Shown piece after piece: positions 1 to 5,331 of a stretch of DNA of 5,802 bases. Under the pieces are notes generated by a model. The model ran no database searches. It was not told the origin of the DNA and was given only the letters and a program-made list of their open reading frames with translations. Source of the DNA: an uncultured Succinatimonas sp. (GTDB lineage Bacteria; Pseudomonadota; Gammaproteobacteria; Enterobacterales; Succinivibrionaceae); assembly GCA_937896115.1 (NCBI GenBank), contig CALBLB010000099.1, forward strand, positions 1 through 5,802. The letters run 5' to 3'. A program made the translations under genes and the position numbers. The first letter of the stretch is position 1. Every line of letters starts with the position of its first letter.

Positions 1-101
1 GCAGACAACAGATCAGAGTTCGAACTCTTGCCGTTCGCACTTTTTTTCAAGCGGTTTTTTTCTTTTAACGAAGCTTTTTTAACATTATCGCTGTTCATCA
101 T
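1..101 (-). CDS. N-terminal 33 codons of an unidentified gene at the rpoS position
   Basis: An ATG-ATG pair (101-96) opens a frame that stays open to the window edge, 44 bp after the nlpD stop. An in-frame TGA lies just upstream, so the start is bounded; a weak purine stretch (GAAAG) precedes it. In most Gammaproteobacteria rpoS, the stationary-phase sigma factor, follows nlpD, and no terminator is seen in the gap, so rpoS is the leading guess. The visible peptide (MMNSDNVKKASLKEKNRL, then further Lys/Ser/Asn) is basic and low in complexity, unlike the acidic N-terminus of E. coli RpoS, and it contains no conserved sigma region. The identity therefore rests on position only. The coding reading is supported by the open frame alone. 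Confidence 0.45.
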   Translation of the reverse strand, partial: MMNSDNVKKASLKEKNRLKKSANGKSSNSDLLS

Positions 102-145
102 CAAAACCCGCTTTCAAAATTGTCTACTGCATCTTATCCATCACA

Positions 146-1252
146 TTATTTAGGCAGATACCCCAAAGGATTTACCGATTTACCTTTATAACGGATCTCA
201 AAGTGCAATTGCACCGAGATTGAATCGGTAGATCCCATCTTGGCGATCACCTGTCCGCGCTTGACCTTCTGACCTTCTTTAACGAGCAGACTGTCATTAT
301 GAGCATAAGCCGAAAGGTATTCATTGTCATGATTTACGATGATGAGTTTTCCGTAACCGCGCAGGGCACTCCCTGAATATACGACCTGCCCGTCAGCAGC
401 CGACATTACGCTCTGTCCGCGATTTCCTGCTATATCTATACCTTTATTGCCGTTTTCATTAAGGCTGAAACCGCGTACCACTTTTCCTTTTGCAGGCCAC
501 ATCCATACCACACCGCCTGCAGTACGGGTTTTACCGGAAACTATATTCACCGCCGAAGGCTGCGTTATCTGCTCTTGCTCGGATGCAATCACGGTAGCAG
601 GATCACCTCCTGCAACAGGTACTACTTTTTGTTCGGTTTTCTCAACCTTACGTCCGGCATCGGGATCTTCCAAAATCAAACGCTGTCCCGGAGACAATTT
701 GTACGGATAACTTAAATTATTAACCCTTACCAAAGCCGAAGGCGGCAGATCATGAGCTTTGGCTACCGAGGTCAGGGTATCTCCTTTTTGTACGGTATAG
801 CTGTTTGCGTCCTGTGAAACATTACCTGATTGATTGCTGCCGTTGATGTGGATTATCTGCCCTACATGAATATTATAAGGAGGTTCTATACCGTTTTCCG
901 AAGCTAATGACTGGTAATTCTGTCCGTAGCGAAAGGCAATTGAGAATAAGGTATCTCCCTGCACCACCCTATAATCGGTACCGCCTGCAGGAGCAGTGTT
1001 GCTGCCTAAAGGCTGCTCCTGAAATTTTTTAGGCGCTACAGTGACCGTACGCTTGGTTACCTGGGCATTTGCAACCGTCCTTCTTGGCGTTGAACGCGTT
1101 TGAGCACTGCCGTATCTGGCGTCTTCAACGACGATATTGTTGCCGTAATTGTCAGCATTGTTTGAAATACAGCCGCTGAACAATAAAGAGAACAATACGA
1201 CGGCCGGCAGATAACCCCGCTTAGTTTCAGAAAATAATCTTATAAGCAACAT
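146..1252 (-). CDS. nlpD: NlpD, murein-hydrolase activator lipoprotein
   Basis: NlpD is an outer-membrane lipoprotein that activates amidase AmiC to split septal peptidoglycan during daughter-cell separation. It has 368 residues against 379 in E. coli. A signal peptide leads to a lipobox FSGC with acceptor Cys28; Ile29 at +2 is not an inner-membrane retention signal. Two LysM peptidoglycan-binding domains lie at about 93-137 and 151-195, then a variable linker, then a LytM/M23 domain at about 252-366. The LytM zinc site is degenerate: Asn269 stands where active enzymes have His, and Gln348 replaces the first His of HxH, while Asp273, His318 and His350 remain. E. coli NlpD has the same type of loss, fitting an activator rather than an enzyme. 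The ATG lies inside the yqaA-like gene and has no strong ribosome site, so re-initiation is likely. Confidence 0.95.
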   Translation of the reverse strand: MLLIRLFSETKRGYLPAVVLFSLLFSGCISNNADNYGNNIVVEDARYGSAQTRSTPRRTVANAQVTKRTVTVAPKKFQEQPLGSNTAPAGGTDYRVVQGDTLFSIAFRYGQNYQSLASENGIEPPYNIHVGQIIHINGSNQSGNVSQDANSYTVQKGDTLTSVAKAHDLPPSALVRVNNLSYPYKLSPGQRLILEDPDAGRKVEKTEQKVVPVAGGDPATVIASEQEQITQPSAVNIVSGKTRTAGGVVWMWPAKGKVVRGFSLNENGNKGIDIAGNRGQSVMSAADGQVVYSGSALRGYGKLIIVNHDNEYLSAYAHNDSLLVKEGQKVKRGQVIAKMGSTDSISVQLHFEIRYKGKSVNPLGYLPK

Positions 1253-1865
1253 AAATTACAATCATCATTACCATTGCCCATCCTATGACGTCTATATAAC
1301 GTCTGATGGCTTTTTCCATCTTTTCACCGCCGAAATAAATAACTCCGGCTTCAAGAAAGAAACGTAAACCACGACCTAAAAGCGACACCGGTACAAAGAA
1401 AAATACCGACAACATTCCGGCGCTTCCTGTTTGCATTACGCTTTCTGCAGCCATAACGCCGCAAGTTAACGCGATGATCTTAAACGGTATGGGGGTAAAA
1501 GCCCCGATGAAGATCATCAAAATTCCGTATTGCAATGCAAACCATCCGCGTACCGTGGCTACGGCATGCTCCTGACCTATCCATACTATGAAATCCTTAA
1601 CATAAGGATCATAGAGAAAATAACCAAGATAATATCCGCATATGGCTCCCAATACCGAAGATAATACTGCGGCACAAGCATAAAGCCATGCCCTGCGCGG
1701 TCTGGCCAGGCACATGGGGGCCAGCATGACATCAGGAGGAATAGGCCAAAAGATCGATTCTATGACACTGTTTATGCATAAAAACCATATGGCCTGAGGG
1801 TGAGCGGCCAATTTTATGCACAATTCGTACATACGTGAGAATATGCCCAAAAACCTCACCGTCAT
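1227..1865 (-). CDS. YqaA-family (DedA/SNARE-associated) inner-membrane protein
   Basis: This is a 212-residue polytopic membrane protein of the YqaA branch of the DedA superfamily. DedA proteins are linked to lipid scrambling, undecaprenyl-phosphate or phosphatidylethanolamine recycling and envelope stress, but no firm role is known for this branch. Hydrophobic segments lie at about 25-50, 62-85, 110-138, 150-176 and 193-212. The family signatures are ESIFWPIPPDVM (36-47), FTPIPFKI (123-130) and GRGLRFF (164-170), followed by GGEKMEKAIRRYIDVIGW. E. coli YqaA is shorter (142 residues); this longer form resembles the gene found before nlpD in Vibrio-type genomes. The start is fixed by GGAG at 1872-1875; there is no gap after ispF, and the 3' end overlaps nlpD by 26 bp. 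The lineage-typical link to nlpD suggests an envelope task, which is inference. Confidence 0.88.
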   Translation of the reverse strand: MTVRFLGIFSRMYELCIKLAAHPQAIWFLCINSVIESIFWPIPPDVMLAPMCLARPRRAWLYACAAVLSSVLGAICGYYLGYFLYDPYVKDFIVWIGQEHAVATVRGWFALQYGILMIFIGAFTPIPFKIIALTCGVMAAESVMQTGSAGMLSVFFFVPVSLLGRGLRFFLEAGVIYFGGEKMEKAIRRYIDVIGWAMVMMIVIYVAYKIIF

Positions 1866-2357
1866 TTAATGCTCCGCAACAGGCAACGATTCTAAAAGGC
1901 ACACTGCTTCCACAGCTATTCCCTCGGCGCGGCCGGTAAATCCGAGTTTTTCTGTAGTAGTGGCTTTGATACTTACGCAATCTAAGGCAACATTCAGATC
2001 CGCAGCCACATTTTTGCGCATTTCATCCTCATAGGCCGCCATTTTCGGAGCCTGAGCGATGATCGTAGCATCCACGTTAACCACGGTATAACCGTGAGTA
2101 CGGCATTTTTCAACTACGTCACGTAACAAAATACGGCTGTCGATATTAAGAAATTTTGGATCGTGATCAGGATAAAAATGTCCTATATCTCCCAAAGCCA
2201 AAGCCCCGAGCAGAGCATCTGCTATGGCATGCAACACCACATCTCCGTCTGAATGAGCCAGCAATCCGCTTTTATAGGGAACTTTGACCCCGCCTAAAAT
2301 GCACGGACCTTCTCCGCCGAAACGATGCACGTCAAAACCGTGTCCTATCCTCATCAT
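1866..2357 (-). CDS. ispF: 2-C-methyl-D-erythritol 2,4-cyclodiphosphate synthase
   Basis: IspF cyclises CDP-methylerythritol phosphate to MEcPP with release of CMP, the fifth step of the MEP pathway, as a zinc-dependent homotrimer. It has 163 residues against 159 in E. coli. Metal ligands Asp9, His11 and His43 match E. coli Asp8, His10 and His42 (GHGFDVH and LLAHSDGDVVLH). The IDSR, VDATIIAQAPKM and KATTTEKLGFTGR blocks, which line the active site between subunits, are all present. Two ATGs stand in tandem; the first (2357) overlaps the ispD stop and has AAGG 6 nt upstream, while the second (2354) gives the usual MRIGHGFDVH start. The stop TAA directly touches the ATG of the next gene. In E. 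coli truD, surE and pcm follow; here they do not. Confidence 0.97.
   Translation of the reverse strand: MMRIGHGFDVHRFGGEGPCILGGVKVPYKSGLLAHSDGDVVLHAIADALLGALALGDIGHFYPDHDPKFLNIDSRILLRDVVEKCRTHGYTVVNVDATIIAQAPKMAAYEDEMRKNVAADLNVALDCVSIKATTTEKLGFTGRAEGIAVEAVCLLESLPVAEH
1872..1875 (-). promoter_or_regulatory. Ribosome binding site of the yqaA-like gene
   Basis: GGAG, inside the last codons of ispF, lies 6 nt before the ATG at 1865. It supports this start and translation independent of, or coupled to, ispF. Confidence 0.65.
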
Positions 2358-3052
2358 AATTCACCTTGGTATTGCAACAAAGCCGTAGCCATCAAAAGAT
2401 CCTCTGGAGTAGTTAGTTTGAAATTGGGATCCAAACTTGGAACCAATACCGGAGATTTTCCGGAAATTTCAAGAGCAGAAGCTTCGTCAGTTACCGTGAG
2501 TCCTCGATTTTTAGCCAGATCCAGACTGGCAATAAGCAACTCCCGTTCAAACATCTGCGGTGTCAGAGCCCGCCATAAATCGCCGCGCGGTACGGTAGTA
2601 AAACTCACATGAAGATCTTTTGAAATTCCGCTGGATTTTTTTACCGTGTCCGCCATGGGACATGCCAACAAAGCTCCGGCTTTACTGGCAAAGGATGCCT
2701 GCTTTAAATTTTCAAGATCCCTTTTTGACAACAAAGGTCTGGCAGCGTCGTGTACCAGCACATAATCGGCGTGACTTAGCGACAGCGCATTGCGCACGCT
2801 GTCACAACGTTCTTTTCCTCCTTGAGCTTTGATAACTTTCGGGTGTCCTGCCAAAGGTAGGGTATCAAATACGTCATCATCCGAACTTAAAGCTATGATG
2901 ACGTGTGCTACGGAAGGATCATTTAAAAAAATCGCACAACTGCGTTCAAGCACAGTAGTACGACCCAGTTTAAGATATTGTTTGGGAAGCGTAGCTCCCA
3001 TGCGTCTGCCGACGCCGGCTGCGGGGATCACCGCATCAATTAGCTTGGTCAT
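2354..3052 (-). CDS. ispD: 2-C-methyl-D-erythritol 4-phosphate cytidylyltransferase
   Basis: IspD joins CTP and 2-C-methyl-D-erythritol 4-phosphate to give CDP-methylerythritol, the third step of the MEP isoprenoid pathway. From the ATG at 3052 it is 232 residues, near the E. coli length of 236. The nucleotidyltransferase fold begins with PAAGVGRRM (10-18). Catalytic Arg17 and Lys24 (in LPKQY) match E. coli Arg20 and Lys27. HDAARP (Asp102, Arg105), RGDLWRALTPQ (Arg156), TDEASALE and Lys212 before TPEDL are all present. An alternative GTG at 3082, overlapping the ftsB stop, would add ten non-conserved residues; neither start has an ideal ribosome site. The stop overlaps the ispF ATG by four bases (ATGA), suggesting translational coupling. 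The substrate CTP comes from PyrG, encoded upstream. Confidence 0.96.
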   Translation of the reverse strand: MTKLIDAVIPAAGVGRRMGATLPKQYLKLGRTTVLERSCAIFLNDPSVAHVIIALSSDDDVFDTLPLAGHPKVIKAQGGKERCDSVRNALSLSHADYVLVHDAARPLLSKRDLENLKQASFASKAGALLACPMADTVKKSSGISKDLHVSFTTVPRGDLWRALTPQMFERELLIASLDLAKNRGLTVTDEASALEISGKSPVLVPSLDPNFKLTTPEDLLMATALLQYQGEL

Positions 3053-3078
3053 TACGACTTGGCATTTCCTTTTAGGGA

Positions 3079-3375
3079 TCACCTTTTAGAAACAGTTGCC
3101 GGCACAGGCTCAATCACACGATAAAAGGTTTCACCAGGTTTGATCATACCCAACTCGTCACGAGCCAATTCTTCAACGGTCAACATATCCTGATTAAGAT
3201 CGGCGATCTCATCCTGCACCGCCTGATTGCGCAATGTAAGTTTTTCAGCCTTGAGTCTGGCCTCTTTTACCTGTACTGATACCGTACGATACTGAGCGAT
3301 GCCGTTGTGACCAAACCACAGATCATAGGACAGACATCCTATGATCACGATCATTACCAGCGACAGGAACTTCAT
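3079..3375 (-). CDS. ftsB: Cell division protein FtsB
   Basis: FtsB is a small bitopic inner-membrane protein that forms the FtsQ-FtsL-FtsB complex, which activates septal peptidoglycan synthesis by FtsWI. From the ATG at 3375 it has 98 residues and aligns with E. coli FtsB without a gap from residue 1. It has a short cytoplasmic end and a transmembrane helix at about 3-20, LWFG.NG at 19-25, a periplasmic coiled coil at about 28-64, then the conserved EELARDELGMIKPGETFYR segment (68-86). Glu56 matches E. coli Glu56, a site of division-activating mutations. The frame also opens two codons earlier at TTG (3381), but the alignment favours ATG. No good Shine-Dalgarno precedes it. Its stop TGA overlaps the possible GTG start of ispD. 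A perfect inverted repeat lies over its transmembrane codons. Confidence 0.95.
   Translation of the reverse strand: MKFLSLVMIVIIGCLSYDLWFGHNGIAQYRTVSVQVKEARLKAEKLTLRNQAVQDEIADLNQDMLTVEELARDELGMIKPGETFYRVIEPVPATVSKR
3321..3346 (-). repeat. Perfect 10-bp inverted repeat inside ftsB
   Basis: Arms GATCATAGGA (3321-3330) and TCCTATGATC (3337-3346) are perfect reverse complements around a 6-nt spacer. In the ftsB mRNA they would form a hairpin over codons 10-19, about 30-55 nt after the start codon, in the transmembrane-helix codons. A second, overlapping repeat, ATGATC-AC-GATCAT (3341-3354), shares one arm, so two foldings compete. No function is known to me. Confidence 0.75.
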
Positions 3376-3396
3376 ATGCAATACACGGAGCTCATC

Positions 3397-3435
3397 AAAA
3401 AGGTTCCCCCGGATCTGCTCCGGGGGATGGTTTTT
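3397..3435 (-). terminator. Intrinsic (probably bidirectional) terminator after pyrG
   Basis: There is a perfect 8-bp GC-rich stem, CCCCCGGA (3406-3413) with TCCGGGGG (3419-3426), plus one further T-A pair (3405/3427) and a 5-nt loop. On the minus strand a T5 tract (3401-3397) follows after a short AACC spacer. On the plus strand T5 (3431-3435) follows after ATGG. The A5 and T5 tracts can pair to lengthen the stem. The pyrG stop codon overlaps the upstream tract. The few bases between stem and T-tract may make termination incomplete, which matters because ftsB starts about 20 nt downstream. Confidence 0.8.
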
Positions 3436-5110
3436 AACGTTGACGATCCTGATATTCTTTGGCTGCTTTAATGAAGCCTATAAACAAAGGATGCCCGGAA
3501 CGCGGATTTGAAGTGAACTCAGGATGGAACTGTACTCCTATATACCAAGGGTGATCAGGCAATTCGATGCATTCGACCAGCTTGTTATCAGTAGAAAGTC
3601 CGGCTATTTTAAGTCCTGCTTTTTCCAAAGCTCCGATCAGGTTGTTATTAACCTCATAACGATGACGGTGACGTTCAACTATGTCATCCTTGCCGTAAAG
3701 TTTGCGAACCAAAGTATCGGGTTTCAAATGACAAAGTTGCCCGCCTAAGCGCATGGTGCCGCCTAAATCAGATTCGCCTGAGCGTTTTTCTACACGTCCT
3801 GCTTCATCAAGCCATTCAGTGATAAGTCCTACTACCGGGTATTTGGTATCAGGATTGAATTCAGTTGAATTGGCGCCTTCCATGCCTGCCATGTCACGGG
3901 CATATTCGATGATAGCCACCTGCATGCCAAGACAAATTCCAAGATACGGCAATTTATGCTCGCGCGCATAGCGGGCAGCACGGATCTTACCTTCAATACC
4001 GCGGGAACCGAATCCGCCGGGAACCAAGATTGCGTCCAAGCCCTGTAACACTTCCTCGCCTTTGACCTCGACATCTTCTGAGTCGATATAACGGATCTTT
4101 ACTCCAAGACGATTCTTCAGACCGCCGTGTTTCAAAGCTTCATTAACCGACTTGTAGGCATCATGCAACTCAACATATTTGCCCACCATGCCTATCACCA
4201 CTTCACCTACAGTATTGGCCTGCTGGTAAAGCACCTGTTCCCAATCGGAAAGATCTGCTTCCTTACAGTTAAATCCGAAACGATCCACTACCAACTGATC
4301 AAGATATTGGCTCTTGAGCATGGCAGGGATCTTATAGATGGAATCAACGTCCTGCATGCTGATCACAGCACGTTCAGGCACATTGCAGAACATGGCGATC
4401 TTGTGGCGCTCGTGCGGAGGAATGGAAACCTCAGAACGCAAAATCAAAATATCGGGCTGAATACCTATAGACAGCAATTCTTTTACGGAATGCTGAGTAG
4501 GTTTGGTCTTGACCTCACCTGAAGTCTTAAGATAAGGAACCAAAGTAAGATGCATAAAAAGAGCATTCTCACGTCCTATCTCCACTGCAAGCTGTCTTAT
4601 GGCTTCCAAGAAAGGTTGAGACTCGATGTCGCCTACGGTACCGCCTATTTCAACCAAGGTAATGTCATTACCTTCGGCACCTTCTAAGATCTTTTCCTTA
4701 ATGGCGTTGGTGATGTGAGGGATCACCTGAATGGTGGCTCCCAAATAGTCTCCGTGACGCTCTTTTCTTATCACCTCAGAATAGATCTTGCCGGTGGTGC
4801 AATTGTTTTTGCGCGACATCTTTGCATGAATGAAACGCTCGTAATGACCGAGATCCAGATCAGTCTCGGCACCGTCTTCGGTCACAAAGACCTCACCGTG
4901 CTGAATAGGACTCATCGTGCCCGGATCGACGTTGATATAAGGATCGAGCTTGATGATGGTGACCTTAAGCCCGCGGGCTTCAAGCACTGCGGCCAGCGAT
5001 GCACCGGCAATACCCTTACCCAGTGATGACACCACGCCGCCGGTTACAAAAATAAGTTTAACCGGTTTTTTAGTGGCCTCAACGGACTTCTTTTCAGTGG
5101 ATGCAGACAT
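3434..5110 (-). CDS. pyrG: CTP synthase (glutamine-hydrolysing)
   Basis: CTP synthase converts UTP, ATP and glutamine to CTP, the last step of pyrimidine nucleotide synthesis, in the cytoplasm. From the ATG at 5110 it is 558 residues, against 545 in E. coli. Residues about 17-280 are the synthetase domain, with GGVVSSLGKG at 24-33 (Lys32 matching E. coli Lys18) and the conserved KLDPYINVDPGTM and EIGGTVGDIES blocks. Residues about 300-555 are the class I glutamine amidotransferase domain, with nucleophile Cys393 in GICLGMQ and His529/Glu531 in HPEF. All landmarks are shifted by 14 from E. coli, because of a polar, charged N-terminal extension. The gene has its own promoter and leader, and a strong hairpin begins right at its stop codon. 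In many relatives eno follows; here ftsB does. It appears intact and functional. Confidence 0.97.
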   Translation of the reverse strand: MSASTEKKSVEATKKPVKLIFVTGGVVSSLGKGIAGASLAAVLEARGLKVTIIKLDPYINVDPGTMSPIQHGEVFVTEDGAETDLDLGHYERFIHAKMSRKNNCTTGKIYSEVIRKERHGDYLGATIQVIPHITNAIKEKILEGAEGNDITLVEIGGTVGDIESQPFLEAIRQLAVEIGRENALFMHLTLVPYLKTSGEVKTKPTQHSVKELLSIGIQPDILILRSEVSIPPHERHKIAMFCNVPERAVISMQDVDSIYKIPAMLKSQYLDQLVVDRFGFNCKEADLSDWEQVLYQQANTVGEVVIGMVGKYVELHDAYKSVNEALKHGGLKNRLGVKIRYIDSEDVEVKGEEVLQGLDAILVPGGFGSRGIEGKIRAARYAREHKLPYLGICLGMQVAIIEYARDMAGMEGANSTEFNPDTKYPVVGLITEWLDEAGRVEKRSGESDLGGTMRLGGQLCHLKPDTLVRKLYGKDDIVERHRHRYEVNNNLIGALEKAGLKIAGLSTDNKLVECIELPDHPWYIGVQFHPEFTSNPRSGHPLFIGFIKAAKEYQDRQR

Positions 5111-5116
5111 GAACTT

Positions 5117-5120
5117 CTCC
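5117..5120 (-). promoter_or_regulatory. Ribosome binding site that fixes the pyrG start
   Basis: GGAG lies 6 nt before the ATG at 5110. This decides for the 558-residue start over the open frame that continues upstream to 5164, whose extra 18 codons run through the leader hairpin and have no family similarity. Confidence 0.75.
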
Positions 5121-5135
5121 GAAACGTTCCTTCGC

Positions 5136-5162
5136 GCGGATCTGCTAACTACGCAGATCCGC
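5136..5162 (-). promoter_or_regulatory. Hairpin in the pyrG 5' leader
   Basis: There is a perfect inverted repeat with 10-bp arms (GCGGATCTGC / GCAGATCCGC) around a 7-nt loop. It lies within about 10 nt of the predicted transcription start and ends 15 nt before the GGAG ribosome site of pyrG. No U-tract follows, so it does not look like an intrinsic terminator. It could protect the 5' end of the mRNA or take part in control of pyrG. The structure is seen directly; the role is inferred. Confidence 0.6.
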
Positions 5163-5176
5163 ATCCCTGTTTTGAC

Positions 5177-5205
5177 CTTATAAGGCAGTACCTGTCAAAT
5201 ATCAA
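5177..5205 (-). promoter_or_regulatory. Sigma70-type promoter of pyrG
   Basis: On the minus strand a -35 TTGATA (5205-5200) and a -10 TATAAG (5182-5177) are separated by exactly 17 bp, each a 5/6 match to consensus. The predicted transcription start is about 5168-5171, giving a leader of about 60 nt before the pyrG ATG at 5110. The -10 sits inside a perfect 10-bp palindrome CCTTATAAGG (5176-5185). A short inverted repeat, AAGAT-2-ATCTT (5213-5224), lies just upstream of the -35. Either could be a regulator site, but nothing shows that they are. Confidence 0.65.
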
Positions 5206-5241
5206 AAAGGGAAAGATTGATCTTCTTCTTACAAGTCAAAA

Positions 5242-5250
5242 AGTATAACA
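5242..5250 (-). promoter_or_regulatory. Possible extended -10 promoter upstream of pyrG (P2)
   Basis: On the minus strand the sequence reads TG-T-TATACT, an extended -10 (TGn) joined to a 5/6 match to TATAAT. No good -35 lies 16-18 bp upstream, which is tolerated in extended -10 promoters. It is in the relA-pyrG gap and would give a longer pyrG leader. The match is only by eye and could be chance. Confidence 0.3.
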
Positions 5251-5331
5251 CAGCCTGCAAGATCCTGCCCCGAATGCCTCGTGACACGTGACGCACTTTG
5301 CAGACTGCAACGGGTAAAAAAGACCTAAACT

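Noticed and set aside
203..214. 12-bp palindrome GTGCAATTGCAC in nlpD
   Set aside because: About one such palindrome is expected by chance, and it encodes the conserved VQLH segment.
447..710. 87-codon plus-strand frame inside nlpD
   Set aside because: It is antisense to the NlpD linker and LytM domain with nothing recognisable in it.
1732..1980. 82-codon minus-strand frame across the ispF/yqaA junction
   Set aside because: It overlaps two well-supported genes in another frame and shows no family features.
3434..3500. Promoter for ftsB in the 3' end of pyrG
   Set aside because: Only poor hexamer pairs (for example TTGTTT without a matching -10) were found; none is good enough to call.
4127..4522. 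131-codon open frame on the plus strand inside pyrG
   Set aside because: It is antisense to conserved CTP synthase codons, with no recognisable domain or ribosome site; it is a shadow frame.
4656..4674. Inverted repeat AAGGTAAT-3-ATTACCTT inside pyrG
   Set aside because: An 8-bp arm with a short spacer is expected about once by chance in a window of this size, and the codons are conserved for protein reasons.
5136..5162. pyrG leader hairpin as an intrinsic terminator or attenuator
   Set aside because: No run of T follows the stem on the minus strand (GCGAAGGAACG), so classical Rho-independent termination is not supported.
5111..5164. Longer PyrG start at 5164 (18 extra residues)
   Set aside because: The extra codons run through the leader hairpin, have no family similarity, and the start lacks a ribosome site; GGAG at 5117-5120 fits the ATG at 5110.
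5176..5197. TTGACA on the minus strand (5197-5192) as the -35 of the pyrG promoter
   Set aside because: It lies only about 10 bp from the TATAAG -10; TTGATA at exactly 17 bp fits far better.
5282..5331. Terminator after relA (TTGCA-3-TGCAA and the T6 run)
   Set aside because: The stem is only 5 bp and the T run precedes rather than follows it in the direction of transcription.
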